DNA from: Sipunculus nudus
Taxonomy: Eukaryota > Annelida > Sipuncula > Golfingiida > Sipunculidae
NCBI GenBank assembly: GCA_026874595.1
Contig: CM049310.1
Location: 49,379,558 to 49,443,557, forward strand
Length of the DNA: 64,000 bases
Direction of reading: 5' to 3'
Every line of letters begins with the position of its first letter. The first letter of the stretch is position 1. A program made the position numbers and the translations under genes. The notes beneath the pieces are model-generated. The model saw nothing but the letters and a program-made list of their open reading frames with translations. It did not search any database and was not told the DNA's origin. This document shows positions 34,470 through 47,976 of the stretch, one piece after another.

Positions 34470-35070
34470 CAAATTTCAGATTCAAACAAACTAAATACTT
34501 ATATGTTTACATGCTGTGAAAATTTAATCAATGGTACTAACAGGAAAAAAAGTGCCATGATCAAAGTTGGGCAAAATTTAAGTCACTCATTTTATTTTTA
34601 TGCTAATAACTTAAAAAAATTACAAAATTCAGATCTAATTTTTGGTAAACAATTAAATCTTAATTAAACATAGTAATATACTTGGGAAAATAGACTCTAG
34701 TTTCAAAATTTTTCATGTTAAGTGAGTAAATATTTTTCCTGATTTTTTATAAAGTCTATTATTTTTGGGCCCATAACTTTAAAAAAAATTATACTTAATA
34801 GACTTAATTTCTTGCATGTACACAGGAACTATATAGAGGAATATTCATGTTAAATATGACGAAAAACAGATGAGTGGTTTTGATATTAGGCATTTTTTTC
34901 CTTAATTTCTCAAAGGAACGAAGTCGCAAAGACCCAGTTTTCGGCTTGGTAGGAGATCTTGGGGACATCTAACATTATGCCGAATTTTGGATTCCTAGGT
35001 CTAAACGTGCCAGATCTACGGAGGGACGGAGGGACGGACGAACGACGGACAATGGACCACGGTATAGTTC
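34470..35070 (-). mobile_element. Dispersed hairpin-end element, diverged copy C
   Basis: It follows the same order as 53210-53830: 'atgctgtgaaaatttaatc', 'tttatgctaataactta', 'tcagatctaatttttggtaaac', 'cttggtaggagatcttggggacatct', then a GGACGG run. It is more diverged than copies A and B. Confidence 0.7.
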
Positions 35071-35099
35071 ATGCAGATGAGTTACAAGAAAGTAAAACA

Positions 35100-36010
35100 A
35101 AGAACCTGTGGGTCACGGCACGGATTCTATGACCTTGGCTTTTGGCCTCATGACCCCTAAATCAAAAGGGTTCTTACTTTAGTGATGGGCCACATAATAG
35201 TCAAGTTTGAAACAAATATATCAGTCCTTTGATCTCATGACCCCAAAATCAATCAGATTGATTTTCTATTTGCACGTCACCTATATTTGCTAGATGGAAG
35301 GTTTGGGGTGAAATGTTTTGCTTAAAATGCACCCAAAATCTTTATAAATAGGTGGGTCCTCTGTGTTTAATCTTTGACCTCGTGACCGAAAAATCAACAG
35401 AGTTCTTGCTATAGAGGTGGGCCATATATTACTAAGTGAGATATTGACATGTCAAAACTTGAGTTATCAACACGAAACAAATTTAAACGGACATACAGAA
35501 AAACGAACAAATGGACAGACGGACGGATGGACAAGGTGATTACTATAGGGCATCCACTTGTTCTATTGGGTCCCAAATAACACATGGTTTCATGACACTA
35601 GATAAAATCACATTTGCAAATCTGATAGTTTCAATATAATGTGGTAGTCTCAAAATAAAAATCATAAAAAAAAAAGAAAAAAATACAGGTGGCGCCACCG
35701 GTCTTCAGGAACTCTAGAAACCAGTCATAATCAATAAACACACCAGGTTTTTGGACACTAGATGAAACCACAGTTGAGACAAAGTTATAATTGCTGTTAT
35801 TTAACAGTCTCAAAAACAGTAAAAAAATCGTAAAAATGAGAAAAAAAGTGGCCCACCAGTTTTCAGGAACTGACAAACCTTGGCATGGTCATCTTCAAGG
35901 CAAGATTCAGGGCAATTCATGTAATAGTTATCAAGGTTTTGAATCAAATTTTCGATTATTCGGGCGGGGGGGGGGGGGCGTATTTACCAGCCCCATAGCT
36001 CGGAGTGACC
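35100..36010. repeat. Diverged TGACCT array and GGTGGCGCCACC fragments
   Basis: 35120-35420 is a diverged version of the 27.2-28.0 kb tandem family. 35685-35880 holds two units with GGTGGCGCCACCGG and a matching 'gtggcccaccagttttcaggaact'. 36004-36060 is a copy of the 'gacctaatttcaggttcc' repeat, preceded by a G-run. Confidence 0.55.
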
Positions 36011-36039
36011 TAATTTCAGGTTCCAACGCGACTTTTTAT

Positions 36040-36557
36040 TGACTTCCCTGGATCTAGCTGACCACTTTAATGAGAGCTGAGTAGCAATGAATCACATCCT
36101 TAAGTATTTTCTGTTATTTTTGTAAAATGCACAGTGAAAATTATGATTTGTTGAATAATAATTTTTTTATCATTTATATTTTACTAATTAATTCATACCC
36201 CTGTAAATCACTAACTGTAATTTACATAAAATTATTGAAACAGTTTTTTAACACATTTCCCCAAATTTTTCTTTTTACATTGGTCCGATTTTTTTTTTCA
36301 CTTAAAACTGCTTACTCTTATTTTTACAAATGGTATCTTAAGATTGTTTTACTAATATATTTATAAAAGTATCTATATATACAATACAACTCCCGCGTAC
36401 AGCCACACTTAAATGCAACAATATCCTATATCAAGGCTAGATTTCCCGGCCCCATTTGATTCCTAACCCTGCATGCTCACTGCTGTATTATAAGGCCTCT
36501 CCCTTTTTCCCCTTTTTTATCACATTCTTTAGTCCCAGTGGCGGCCTGTATAAAGGA

Positions 36558-36621
<64 letters not shown>

Positions 36622-38036
36622 AATAATTCAACCTGAAATATAAATTAAGGAAAGAATTGATACATGTTAAATTTGATTTTTAAATAAGGACCATATCGTT
36701 TAAAATTTGTCGTTCACAAGTGACTGCACCTTAATGTAATACATGCAGTACGTTCAGTACATCAAAATTAGACCTAATACTTTATTTATTCATTTTATTT
36801 TAATTTTCAATTTTGCCATTTTTGTTTTTTTTTCTCAAGTTCAATGTTATTTAGAAATAGGCCTATATGATTGTGATTAAAATGTTATGTTCGTGTGCGT
36901 CATTAATGTCATTATAAAGTAGATAATGAAGACGAAATAAGAGGGGAGGGCAACATGCTATTTGTCAGGATATAGTAAGGCTTCAGTAAATAAGGGCATT
37001 AGATGACAGACTAAGCACTGTAATGGCTCAAGTTTATAAATGAAGTGAGGAAGAAAGAGAGAGGGAGGAGGTGGGGTAATATGGTCTGTGTATAGGGCAT
37101 GTTAATCTAAGGAATGCAGCAGGTTCAGTCTAGGTCAGACAATTATGGCTTTGGCTTCCTTGCTTGTGGAGTTGGCGTAATGCCCCCTGACATGCAGCTC
37201 CTCAGGATCCAGTCACACTGATATGTCACACTTTTATGATCAACTACTTGTATAGAAAACTTAGTATATAATCTCACACACAGACACACAGACACACACA
37301 CATTTGAATACATATATACACAAATACCGGTTATTACAAAACACTTACACACACTATATATATATATATATATATATATTCAAATATAAATATATATGGA
37401 TTTATTAAATTAACCTTATAACTACATTTCAGACCATCTTTTTGTATATACAGTAGGTCAAGATACTATTGAATCTGACTGGCTAGCTGGCCAGGAAACC
37501 TCCCCGTTTACTTTTACCAGGGAAACGGCTGATTTTATGCAACCCGCACAATTAGTCTTGTTAAAATTATGTACCAATTATTTTTTATCATATAGCTTTG
37601 TAGGTATTAAAGCAGGAAGGAATGAAGAACAAAGATATACTCACAATGCTTGAACAGGTGTCTCGGTGGTTTCGGCTGCAATGCTTAGTTTCCCGCCAGA
37701 ATGTTGGCATCACAAGGACACAGAAAATAAAGACGACCCCAGTGCCAGGGGGCGAGGGGTTACCGGTACAAGCGGATCATTTGACAAGTGACATATGAGA
37801 GTTGATGTGAGAGGGCCGCAGTGCTCACAGAATGAGTTTGCTATCATGTACAGTCCAACAATTAATGGTTCCTGGTTAAATTGCAAGTTTGGAAATGATA
37901 GCAGTCTATACCAGATTCTTGATTGATAGCAGTTTATATATACATCAGAAAGGAATGTATGTGCATTTGTTGATGCATGTATATAACATTATATAACATA
38001 TCTTTATTCCCCTTTCAGCTTAATCTATTATACAGG

Positions 38037-38089
<53 letters not shown>

Positions 38090-38213
38090 CAATTAAATAT
38101 TGACTCTCCTTGTATGTATCAGATTTTTAAATGTTAATAAATATTAACAATATATTTATGGCAGGTTTAATATTCATCAGACAAATAAGCACAATGTACG
38201 GTCATACTAATAA

Positions 38214-38298
<85 letters not shown>

Positions 38299-40503
38299 AG
38301 GGCAACGGGTAGTTAGGTCATTGCTGATCAGTACTGCAAGCAGCTAAACTAATCCCTCCCCCCCCCCCCTTTAACGTATATCATTCTGTCTTGAATACAC
38401 TATTTTTTGGAACACTCAGCAATTTCTTTGTTGTTTGAGAACACGTCCATTGCAGGACTGTTGGTCTCATTTAAACAAGCAATTAAGGGTCTGGGTATAG
38501 TCATTTTTAGCGCAATTGTACTTTCACTGAAAGTGAATTATGATTTATTGACAATTGTATTACCATAAACAAATATTAACAGCTGCTTCTATGACTGTAA
38601 TATTCATGTAGAGCAATAAAATTACAAGCATATTCAAAGGTGATGTGCAGGGTTAAGAACATCCACATTGACAATCGTAATATAAATTAAATATAAAATG
38701 TTGAATAGTATTGTTTACTATGTTTGCTATATATATGATATAAATTTTTCACTATATGTGTGTATAGGTTAGGGGGGGGCTTAATGATATAGAGAAAGGT
38801 ATAAAATGGATGAATTAATTTCATATATAAGAAGGAACATTTCATCATAATAACCTTAAAACATTTTAAAAGCATCATATAGAAATATTCTATTTGATTA
38901 AATTTTAATTTCTACCTTTAAAGACAATATATATTCATTACCATATATAAGAAAATTTATATTCAATTTTGCTGGTTGTATATAGAATGTAACTTTTATG
39001 ATTCAAACATTTTCCCATTAAAGCCAATTTTATATTAAAAACTGTTTAGGGCATAATTCTGAAAGGGTTACATCATTTGTTTCCTGTAAAACATTCTTAT
39101 TTTTTTAATATATTACGAAAGTCTTTTGTTGAAATGTTTTAAAAGTATTTGATGTGCTACATAGTCAACACCTACAACAAGACAAAATCAACAACGCCAT
39201 ACTTTAGCATAACGTTGGTGTAATAGGGTAAGAGGGAACAAATTCATATCCCACCGATATATACCAAATATTTTACCGAGTTTTGATGTTTATAGCGGTA
39301 ACTGCATGCTGCCTCTAGCTGCCATTTATTTCAAGGCCCGTTGTTATACTCTTACAAATATATCTACTATCATATTGCAGAAATTTATTATTTTAATACT
39401 TTCTTACAACCATGCAGATAATTTACATGATTATATGCATGGACATTACCACTGTGATGATCACACATATTAAAACAAACATTGCATGCATTTTTTTTAA
39501 ATCTACATTAGTTTTTTTTACTATTATTTTTATAATCTTTTAAGCATATATTTTTATGTTTTTATGTAACTAACTACGGAAATGATTATAATGTAATGTA
39601 TGATTGTCTAAAATAAAATAATAATAAAAATGATGATATTTTAAAATAATAATATCTGTTTACACTTTTTATTTTTTTGTGTTTTAAGGTTTTATTAAAA
39701 CTCAAATTACGATTTTCATGAGACTACTTAATAAATAATGCATTTGTTATAACCTGTATGCAAACATGACCTCGGTCTGTCTCCATGTCTGTGCCTTTTA
39801 GAAATTATAACCTGTTTTTTTTTTTACATGTTTCCTTCATGCATTTCCCGATGTTAGCTACCCAAAGTTTGTTCTCAGCTTCATTTGTTGATCCCATATC
39901 TTATGCCCATGCAGTTTTTATATAGTCATGCGTAAACCAACCCGCCAAAACTCCTAATGGTTTATACCCAATTATTTCTTATTAAAATTGGAACTAAGCC
40001 GGCTCGGTTGGTTTCCCCATTCTCATATGGGTCTGAATTAATAAAAGTACAATAAAATGCACTATTAACATTTTTATTTTGTTCCCTGAATTTACATAAA
40101 CTTCTGCCAGGAAAACAAAGCTTCTAAATTTTTTAATGTATTTTATTGCTGGGTATAATAATGCCGTCACTTCATGAAAATGTTGATATAGTACGTCTTT
40201 AATTTAAGCAATTTAATAACAGCAATACACAAGTATTTGACCTTCACAATAATTTCTGACATTATATGTATTGCATATCATTTGAAACACACTTCATGCC
40301 CTTGTATCATTAAAAAATATTAAAGGCCAAATAAAAATGATTCCCCTAAAAAACATGCATGCAATCTTATACCTAAAAAATATTGATGCCAGTTTGACGT
40401 CAATTTGACATCTAATACTTGACCGATTCAATGTCATATGAACATCAATTAGATTGACGAATATTAATATATATATATATATATATTAAATATATATATA
40501 TAT

Positions 40504-40550
<47 letters not shown>
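36040..40550. other. AT-rich region with microsatellites only
   Basis: No exon is supported on either strand. Microsatellites: (AT)n/(GT)n 36558-36621, (AT)n 37357-37379, (AT)n 38040-38089, (AAT)n then (AT)n 38207-38297, and (AT)n with TTAAATAT interruptions 40466-40551. A GTGT/ACAC-rich stretch lies at 37275-37300. Confidence 0.6.
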
Positions 40551-40551
<1 letters not shown>

Positions 40552-40555
<4 letters not shown>

Positions 40556-42407
40556 ACGCCCCAGATGTGATATTGCACATTAAATGGGCCATGCATGAAA
40601 CAGGCATTTATTTTGCCCATTACGTGAAATGGGCAAAATCACTAAATTCTGCTTGGCCATTTCATGAAATGAGCAACTTAACAATCGGCAATATATTTCT
40701 CAGTTCTGTAAGTATTAAGGAATACTATAATTGAATGTATAATGTGCATGGAACACCTTTCCCTATTTTGATTGAGTTAATCGTAATTGATCAAGTGAAA
40801 AAAGACATATTTGCAGCTAACATTTTATAGGTATATAGTTATATGTATATATTGATATAAATCTAGTTTTCAATTATTAATATATTAATGTACATAATTA
40901 TTAATAAGCTGTATTTTACATTATTTATTTATTACCAATTACATTAAATTATTTTAGAAACATGAAATATGAGTAACTGATATTGGTAAGTTTCATCAAT
41001 CTCATAGCTCTATGGCCTGATAATCACTTAACTAATGAAACCTTCAAAGTACTTGTATGTACTCATTAACTGACCACACTGAGTTTGTACTGAGTTCATG
41101 CTTTGTAGGTTATTTGTTTCAACTGCTAAATTAAAAATGGTCTTGGTGAATCATAGGATTGTTACTAACTGTTGGTCTATATAGTGACATCTGAGTCAGA
41201 AGTATACTTTGCTTGCCAAGTTATTTTCAAATGATTAGCCAATTGGTATTTAGGTGACATTCAAAGCCTATATTAATATATTATTAAAATTCCAGAAAAG
41301 TGTGTAGATGCACATTTGTGAATTTCAGACCTAAAAGCTGTTTGAACATATATTACATGATGAGCTTAGATAAATATTACATATTGAGAGAATATATATT
41401 TCCTCAACTTGTAGATATATCAAATTAAACATGTAACTGAGCTATATTTGATTTTGATTTTTATAGCCCTCATAATCTGAAAATATTAAAGACACAACTG
41501 AAAACAGCATCTCATTTACATGATTATGAATTCCTGTACTAGAAATCAGACTTAATGTTTTCCACAAAGCAACAGATCAAACTCAATTAAAGTGCATGAA
41601 CCAATTATTTTATATAGCAATCATTTAAACATTATTAAGATGAAATAATTATTGAAACCTGCCGTTAAATAAGTGTTTCAATATGTTTTCTCTGAGATGT
41701 GAGAAAATAAACAACATTATAGTATAAACTGGTAAAGTATAATATATAAGTATATATAGATCTTAAAAGTTTCAAATTAAAAACCTTACACATTCCTGCT
41801 GAAACCCATTCAAGTATCTTAATACATCAAATATTGAAAACCCTGAAAGGAAACCATATTTTCACTTGTGCTACGTTAAAAATTTACTTTGATCATCAAA
41901 CAGCAATTGAAGAACCTGAAATATTTAAATGTTTCATATGATGATTAACATTAGATTGTGAACCCCACGATTACTACTAAAAATATCAAAACATATTTAC
42001 TGAAATATAGTGAAATGTATCATTGTCATTGGAGCTAAATATTATTAAATTTACTTATACGGTCAAGCTGATTTGTATGATATAATACGTGTTTATAATA
42101 AAAATAAAGTGTAGAGAATTATTCAAATGTTTTGTTTTCATCTGACACAAAACAGGGTTTTTATTACATATATGCCTTATCTAATATTAGCTAGAATGGG
42201 TTATCAGAATCCATTAGAGATGTAAAGGTTTAAAAGGTGCGCATTTCATGGAATGGGCAACAGTTTTCTTGCTCATTTCATTAACTGGGCAAGCAGCATT
42301 TAGTGAATTTGCCCATTTCATTCGGCAAAGTGGTTGCCCATTTCACGAAATGGGTAAAATAACTGCCCATTTCATGATGTGGGCAATTTCACGTTTCGAG
42401 TGTAACA
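40552..42407. mobile_element. 1.86-kb element with TGTTAC ends and TTTCATGAAA palindromes
   Basis: The left end ATGTTACGCCCCAGATGTGA and the right end (TCACGTTTCGAGTGTAACAT as read on +) are imperfect inverted repeats. Just inside each end are repeated palindromes of the type CCCATTTCATGAAATGGGC (40598-40675 left; 42244-42385 right). The interior (40700-42235) is AT-rich with no protein coding. Target-site duplication unclear because the left flank is an AT microsatellite. Confidence 0.6.
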
Positions 42408-42496
42408 TGTACATCATATTTCCTTTTAAAATCGATTTCCTAATTTTCTTATTCTACTTCTAGAGAGAATACCATCAAATAAAATCTGAAATGACA

Positions 42497-45400
42497 TTGA
42501 AATGCACGAACTCATTCCATGCTATCACTGTGAGCTCACAGTGTGAATTCACTGCGGTGCCATATAACCGTGAACTCACTGTTGTGTAACATGCTTGAGC
42601 TCACTGCTATATACTATCACTATTAGTCTACGGCCGTGAATTAACCGCAGTGTCACATTTTGACGTCATCCTGAGATATCACTCTGAACTAACTGTTGTG
42701 TAACAGACATGACCTCATGTCATGCTTTCACTGTGAGCTCACAATTGTGAATTCGATGTGGTATCACATGATTGACGTCATCCTATGATATTACTGTGAA
42801 CTCACTGTTGTGTTACAGACATGAACTCATGCCATGTCATCACTGTTAGCTCATGGTTGTGATTTAACCACGATGTCACATTTTTGACGTCATCCTGTAA
42901 TAACACTGTGAACTCACTTTTGTGTAACAGAAAAGAACTCATGCCTTGATATCACACAGATCTCTCGGTTGTGAATTCTCTGAGGTGTCACATTATGACG
43001 TCATTCTCTGCTATTACTGTGAACACACTCTTTTGAACCGGACATCAACTCAAGCAATGCCATCACTGTGAACTCACGGTTGTGTTTTCATCACGGTGTC
43101 ACATTTTTAACGTCATCCTGAGATATCACTGTAATCTCACTGTTGTGTAACATACATGAACTCATGCCACGACATCACTGTGACCTCATCGTTGTGTAAC
43201 ATACATGAGCTCACTGCTATACCGTCACTGTGCGCTCACGGCTGTGAATTCTCCGCGGTGTCATATTTGGATATCATCCTGAGATATCATTATGGACTCA
43301 CTATTGTGTAATTTACATGAACTCCATGCCATGTCATCACTGTGACCTCACGGTTGTGAAATCAAGATGATGGCACATTTTTGACGTCATCCTGTAATAT
43401 CAGTGTGAGCTCGCTGATGTGCAACAGACATGAGCTCATGCAAAGATATCACTGTAAGCTCCCGGTTGTGAATTAACCATGGTGTCACATTTTGACGTCA
43501 TCCTGTGATATCATTGTGAATTCACTCTGGTATAACATACATGAGCTCACTGTTTTGCTATCACTGTGAGCTCACGGTTGTGAATTCCCCGTGTTTTCAC
43601 ATTTTGACGTCATCCTGTGATATTACGGTGGGCTCGCTGATGAGTAACAAACATGAACTCATGCCCTGATATCACTGTGAGCTCATTTTTGATGTCATCC
43701 CGTGATATCACTGTGAACTTGCTGTTGTGTAACAGACATGAACTCATGCCATGTCATCACTGTGAGCTCATGTTGTGAATTCACCGCGGTGTCACATTTT
43801 AACGTCATCCTGGGATATCACTCTGACCTAACTGTTGTGTAACAGACATGACCTCATGTCATGCTATCACTGTGACCTAACAGTTGTGAATTCATTGTGG
43901 TGTCACATTTTTTACGTTTTCCTGTGATATCATTGTGAACTCATTGTTGTATATCATACATGAGCTCATTTCTAAACTATCACTGTGAGCTCATGGTTGT
44001 GAATTCACCGCGGTGTCAAAATTTGACGTCATCCTTTGATATCACTGTGAACTCACTGTTGTGTAACAGACATGAACTCATGCCATGATATTACTGTGAA
44101 CTCGGTTGTGAATTCACCGTGGTGTCACATTTTTGAATTCATCCTGTGATAACAATGTGAACTCACTGTTGTGTACCAGACATGAACTCATGCCATGATA
44201 TCACTGTGAGTTCACAGTTGTAAATTCACCGTGCTGTCACATGTTGAAGTCATCCTGTGATATCACGTTGGGCTCGCTGATGAGTAACATACATGAACTC
44301 GTGCTATGATATCATTTTGAGCTCACCGTTGTGAATTGACAGTGGTGTCACATTTTTTACCTCATCCTGGGATATCACTGTGAACCCAATGTTGTCTAAC
44401 AGAAATGAACTCAAGCAATGTCATCATTGTGAACTCATGGTTATGAATTCACTTTGGTGTAACAATTATAACGTCATCCTGAGATATCACTGTGAACTCA
44501 CTTTTGTGTAACAGACATGAACTCATCCCATGATATCACTGTGAGCTCGCGGTTGTGAATTCAGCGTGGTGTCACATTTTTGATTTCATCCAGTGATATC
44601 ACTGTGAACTCGCTGTTGTGTAACAGACATGAACTCATGCCATGATATTACTGTGAGCTCACAGTTGTGAATTCACCGTGGTGTCACATTTTGACGTCAT
44701 CCTGTGATATCACGGTGGGCTCGCTGATGAGTAACATACATGAACTCGTGCTTTTATATCATTTTGAGCTCACTCTTGTGAATTGACAGTGGTGTCACAT
44801 TTTTGATGTCATCCTGTGATATAACTGTGAACTCGCTGTTGGGTAACAGAAATAGACTCAAGCAATGCCATCATTGTGAACTCATGGTTATGAATTCACT
44901 GTGGTGTTACATTTATAACGTCATCCTAAGATATCATTGTGAACTCACTGTTGGGTAACAGACATGAACTCATCCCATAATATCACTGTGAGCAAACGGT
45001 TGTGAATTCACCGTGGTGTCACATTTTGATGTCATCCTGTGATATAACTGTGAACTCGCTGTTGGGTAACAGAAATAGACTCAAGCAATGCCATCATTGT
45101 GAACTCATGGTTATGAATTCACTGTGGTGTTACATTTATAACGTCATCCTGAGATATCATTGTGAACTCACTGTTGTGTAACAGACATGAACTCATCCCA
45201 TGATATCACTGTGATCAAACGGTTGTGAATTCACCGTGGTGTCACATTAATTATGTCATCCTGTGATATCACTGTGAACTCGCTGTTGTGTAACAGACAT
45301 GAACTCATGCCATGATATTGCTGTGAGCTCACGGTTGTGAATTCACCGTGGTGTCACATTTTTGACGTCATCCTGTGATATCACTGTGAACTCACTGTAG

Positions 45401-46174
45401 TGTAACAAACATGAACTCATGCCATGATATCACTGTGAGCTCACGGTTCTGAATTCACCATGGTGTCACATTTTTGATGTCATCCTGTGATATCACTGTG
45501 AACTCTCTGTTGTGTAACAGACATGAACTCATGCCATGATATCACTGTGAGCTCACGGTTGTGAATTCACCGTGGTGTCACATTTTTGACGTCATCCTGT
45601 GATATCACTGTGAACTCACTGTTGTGTAACAAACATGAACTCATGCCATGATATCACTGTGATCAAACGGTTGTGAATTCACCGTGGTGTCACATTTTTG
45701 ACGTCATCCTGTGATATCACTGTGAACTCACTGTTGTGTAACAAACATGAACTCATGCCATGATATCACTGTGAGCTCACGGTTGTGAATTCACCGTGAT
45801 GTCACATTTTTGACGTCATCCTGTGATATCACTGTGAACTCACTGTTGTGTAACAAACATGAACTCATGCCATGATATCACTGTGAGCTCACGGTTGTGA
45901 ATTCACCGTGATGTCACATTTTTGACGTCACTCTGTGATATCACTGTGAACTCACTGTTGTGTAACAAACATGAACTCATGCCATGATATCACTGTGAGC
46001 TGACGGTTGTGATTTCACCGTGGTGTCACATTTTTGACGTCACTCTGTGATATCACTGTGAACTCAATGTTGTGTAACAAACATGAACTCACTGCAGTGA
46101 CCTAACCATGAGTTCACAGTTGGTTCATAGTTATGAACTCACACCCGTGACTCTCTAATGATATCACAGTGATC
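42497..46174. repeat. 112-bp-period satellite built from palindromic TGANNTCA boxes
   Basis: About 33 tandem monomers of 112 bp. Within a typical monomer (45600-46050) octamers TGATATCA, TGAACTCA, TGAGCTCA, TGAATTCA, TGATGTCA and TGACGTCA start at offsets 1, 12, (26, decayed), 37, 50, 61, 75, 86 and 100, that is, alternating steps near 11 and 14. Perfect TGACGTCA (CREB/ATF octamer) occurs at least fifteen times by my count. Monomers are most alike near the right end (45240-46080) and progressively diverged to the left. The array ends 3 bp before core block copy 2. Confidence 0.93.
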
Positions 46175-46177
46175 TCG

Positions 46178-47917
46178 AGTTCCATAACTTTTTGAAATAG
46201 AAACACATTTAAGTTGTCCTTTCCAACTTGCATTAGGATGCCCGTTCATTTGATGACACTTCTGAATTCATAAAAGGTAGATGTGCATCAAGGTCAATAT
46301 TAAATTTGACAGAAAAGCTCGCTATGACATGGCAACTTTTTGTAACAAAGTGTTATACAACATCTGAAGTGGCATTTCCATTTGACATAATGCTGCCCAT
46401 TCATTGGGTGATACCTCTGATATAAAAAAAAGTGCAAGCCGTGGATCAAGGCCACGGTCAATGTTAGACTTGGAAGAAAAAAGCAACAATCGCCGTAATA
46501 TAACCCGTTTTTTTTGTCGGAAAGTCGCCGAGAAATGCATTTAAGTTGTCATTTCTAACTAACTCCACGCATTTGATGGCACTTCAGACGTATGGAAATG
46601 CATATATCGTGCATCAAGAAAGTCAAATTTGGAAGAAAAAAACACTTAAATAGGATGCAAAGGATGCTTATTCATTTGTTGATACTTTGAGGTCATAAAA
46701 AGGTACCTATCGAGCAATAAGGTCAAGGTCAAAGCCAGACTTCGATGAGATATAGCAACAATCGCCATGATAAGCATGTTTTCGCAGGAAAGTGACGTAG
46801 AAACACAAAGGGTAATTTTCATATCATGCATTAAAGTCTAGGCCAACATTTTAGGAAAACAGCCAAAATGTCAATGGTATAGAAAACCTATAAAGGGTCA
46901 TTTTTATCTAAATTTAAAACGCCCATTCATTTGGTGATAGTTTTGAAGCCAAGAAAGGTTCATATCATGCATTCAGGTCAAGTTGTTAGGAAAACAGTCG
47001 AGCTGTTTTTGATGTGGCATGATTTTGCAAGGAAGTGACATAGAGCAACATTAAGGGTAACTTTTCCAGGTAACAATAGAAATCTCGCTCATCTCATTTG
47101 GTGATACTTCTTAGGTCAAAATTTGAACAAATCATGCATTATGTTCAAGATAGATATCAAATGTAGTAGTGGGAATAACCCAAACTCGTTATGATGTACA
47201 TTTTGGAAAAATATTACACCAATGAGATGTAGGTAGGCCTTTAAACTGTAAGCATTTTCATTTTGCCCAATCATCAAACACGAAAACAATTTTAACATGC
47301 GCATGTTATAATAAATTTGAAAAATAGATTAGTATGAATCTATCGTTACCATATATATATATATATGCATAGTTTATCCATGAAGTTGGGAACCTTCAGC
47401 ATTATCTTCTTCGTTCGTATCTCTAAGTTTTTTTACATTCATGCAAAAAAAAAAAATAAATAATTTGCATTAAAAACATACTGGTATATACAGCAGTTCA
47501 TCAGGTAAACGCTTATTAGATCAGGTTCCCCCTAAGTTGCAATACACAAATGTACTATTTTGATATGTTCAGGTGCTGCTGGCTGCTTCACCCTGATAGG
47601 CAAAGGAGCAATGGGAGATAGTTTCAAACCCCACACCTCTTTGGGATTTTATTGCCATATTTACTATGCTTGGACCTGCTGATCTATGCTAGCATATCAA
47701 AGAGGGGGATCTTACTGATATCTGTCAGATTGAGAATCGGATCAAGATCCTGGGGATCAACTTTAAGTTGTATACCAGTGGTGTATTCTTGATAGGGTTA
47801 AAAACTAGCGTCATTGTCAAGGGCAGATTCTGATAGTTGTCAGTGATATGCTTTGCAGAAGATATGGTATGGGTTAACATTTCGGATGGAAATGCAGACT
47901 ACTAAATCTGCACGACG

Positions 47918-47976
<59 letters not shown>

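Noticed and set aside
42497-46174. CRISPR array
   Set aside because: The repeat is a contiguous eukaryotic satellite without unique spacers.
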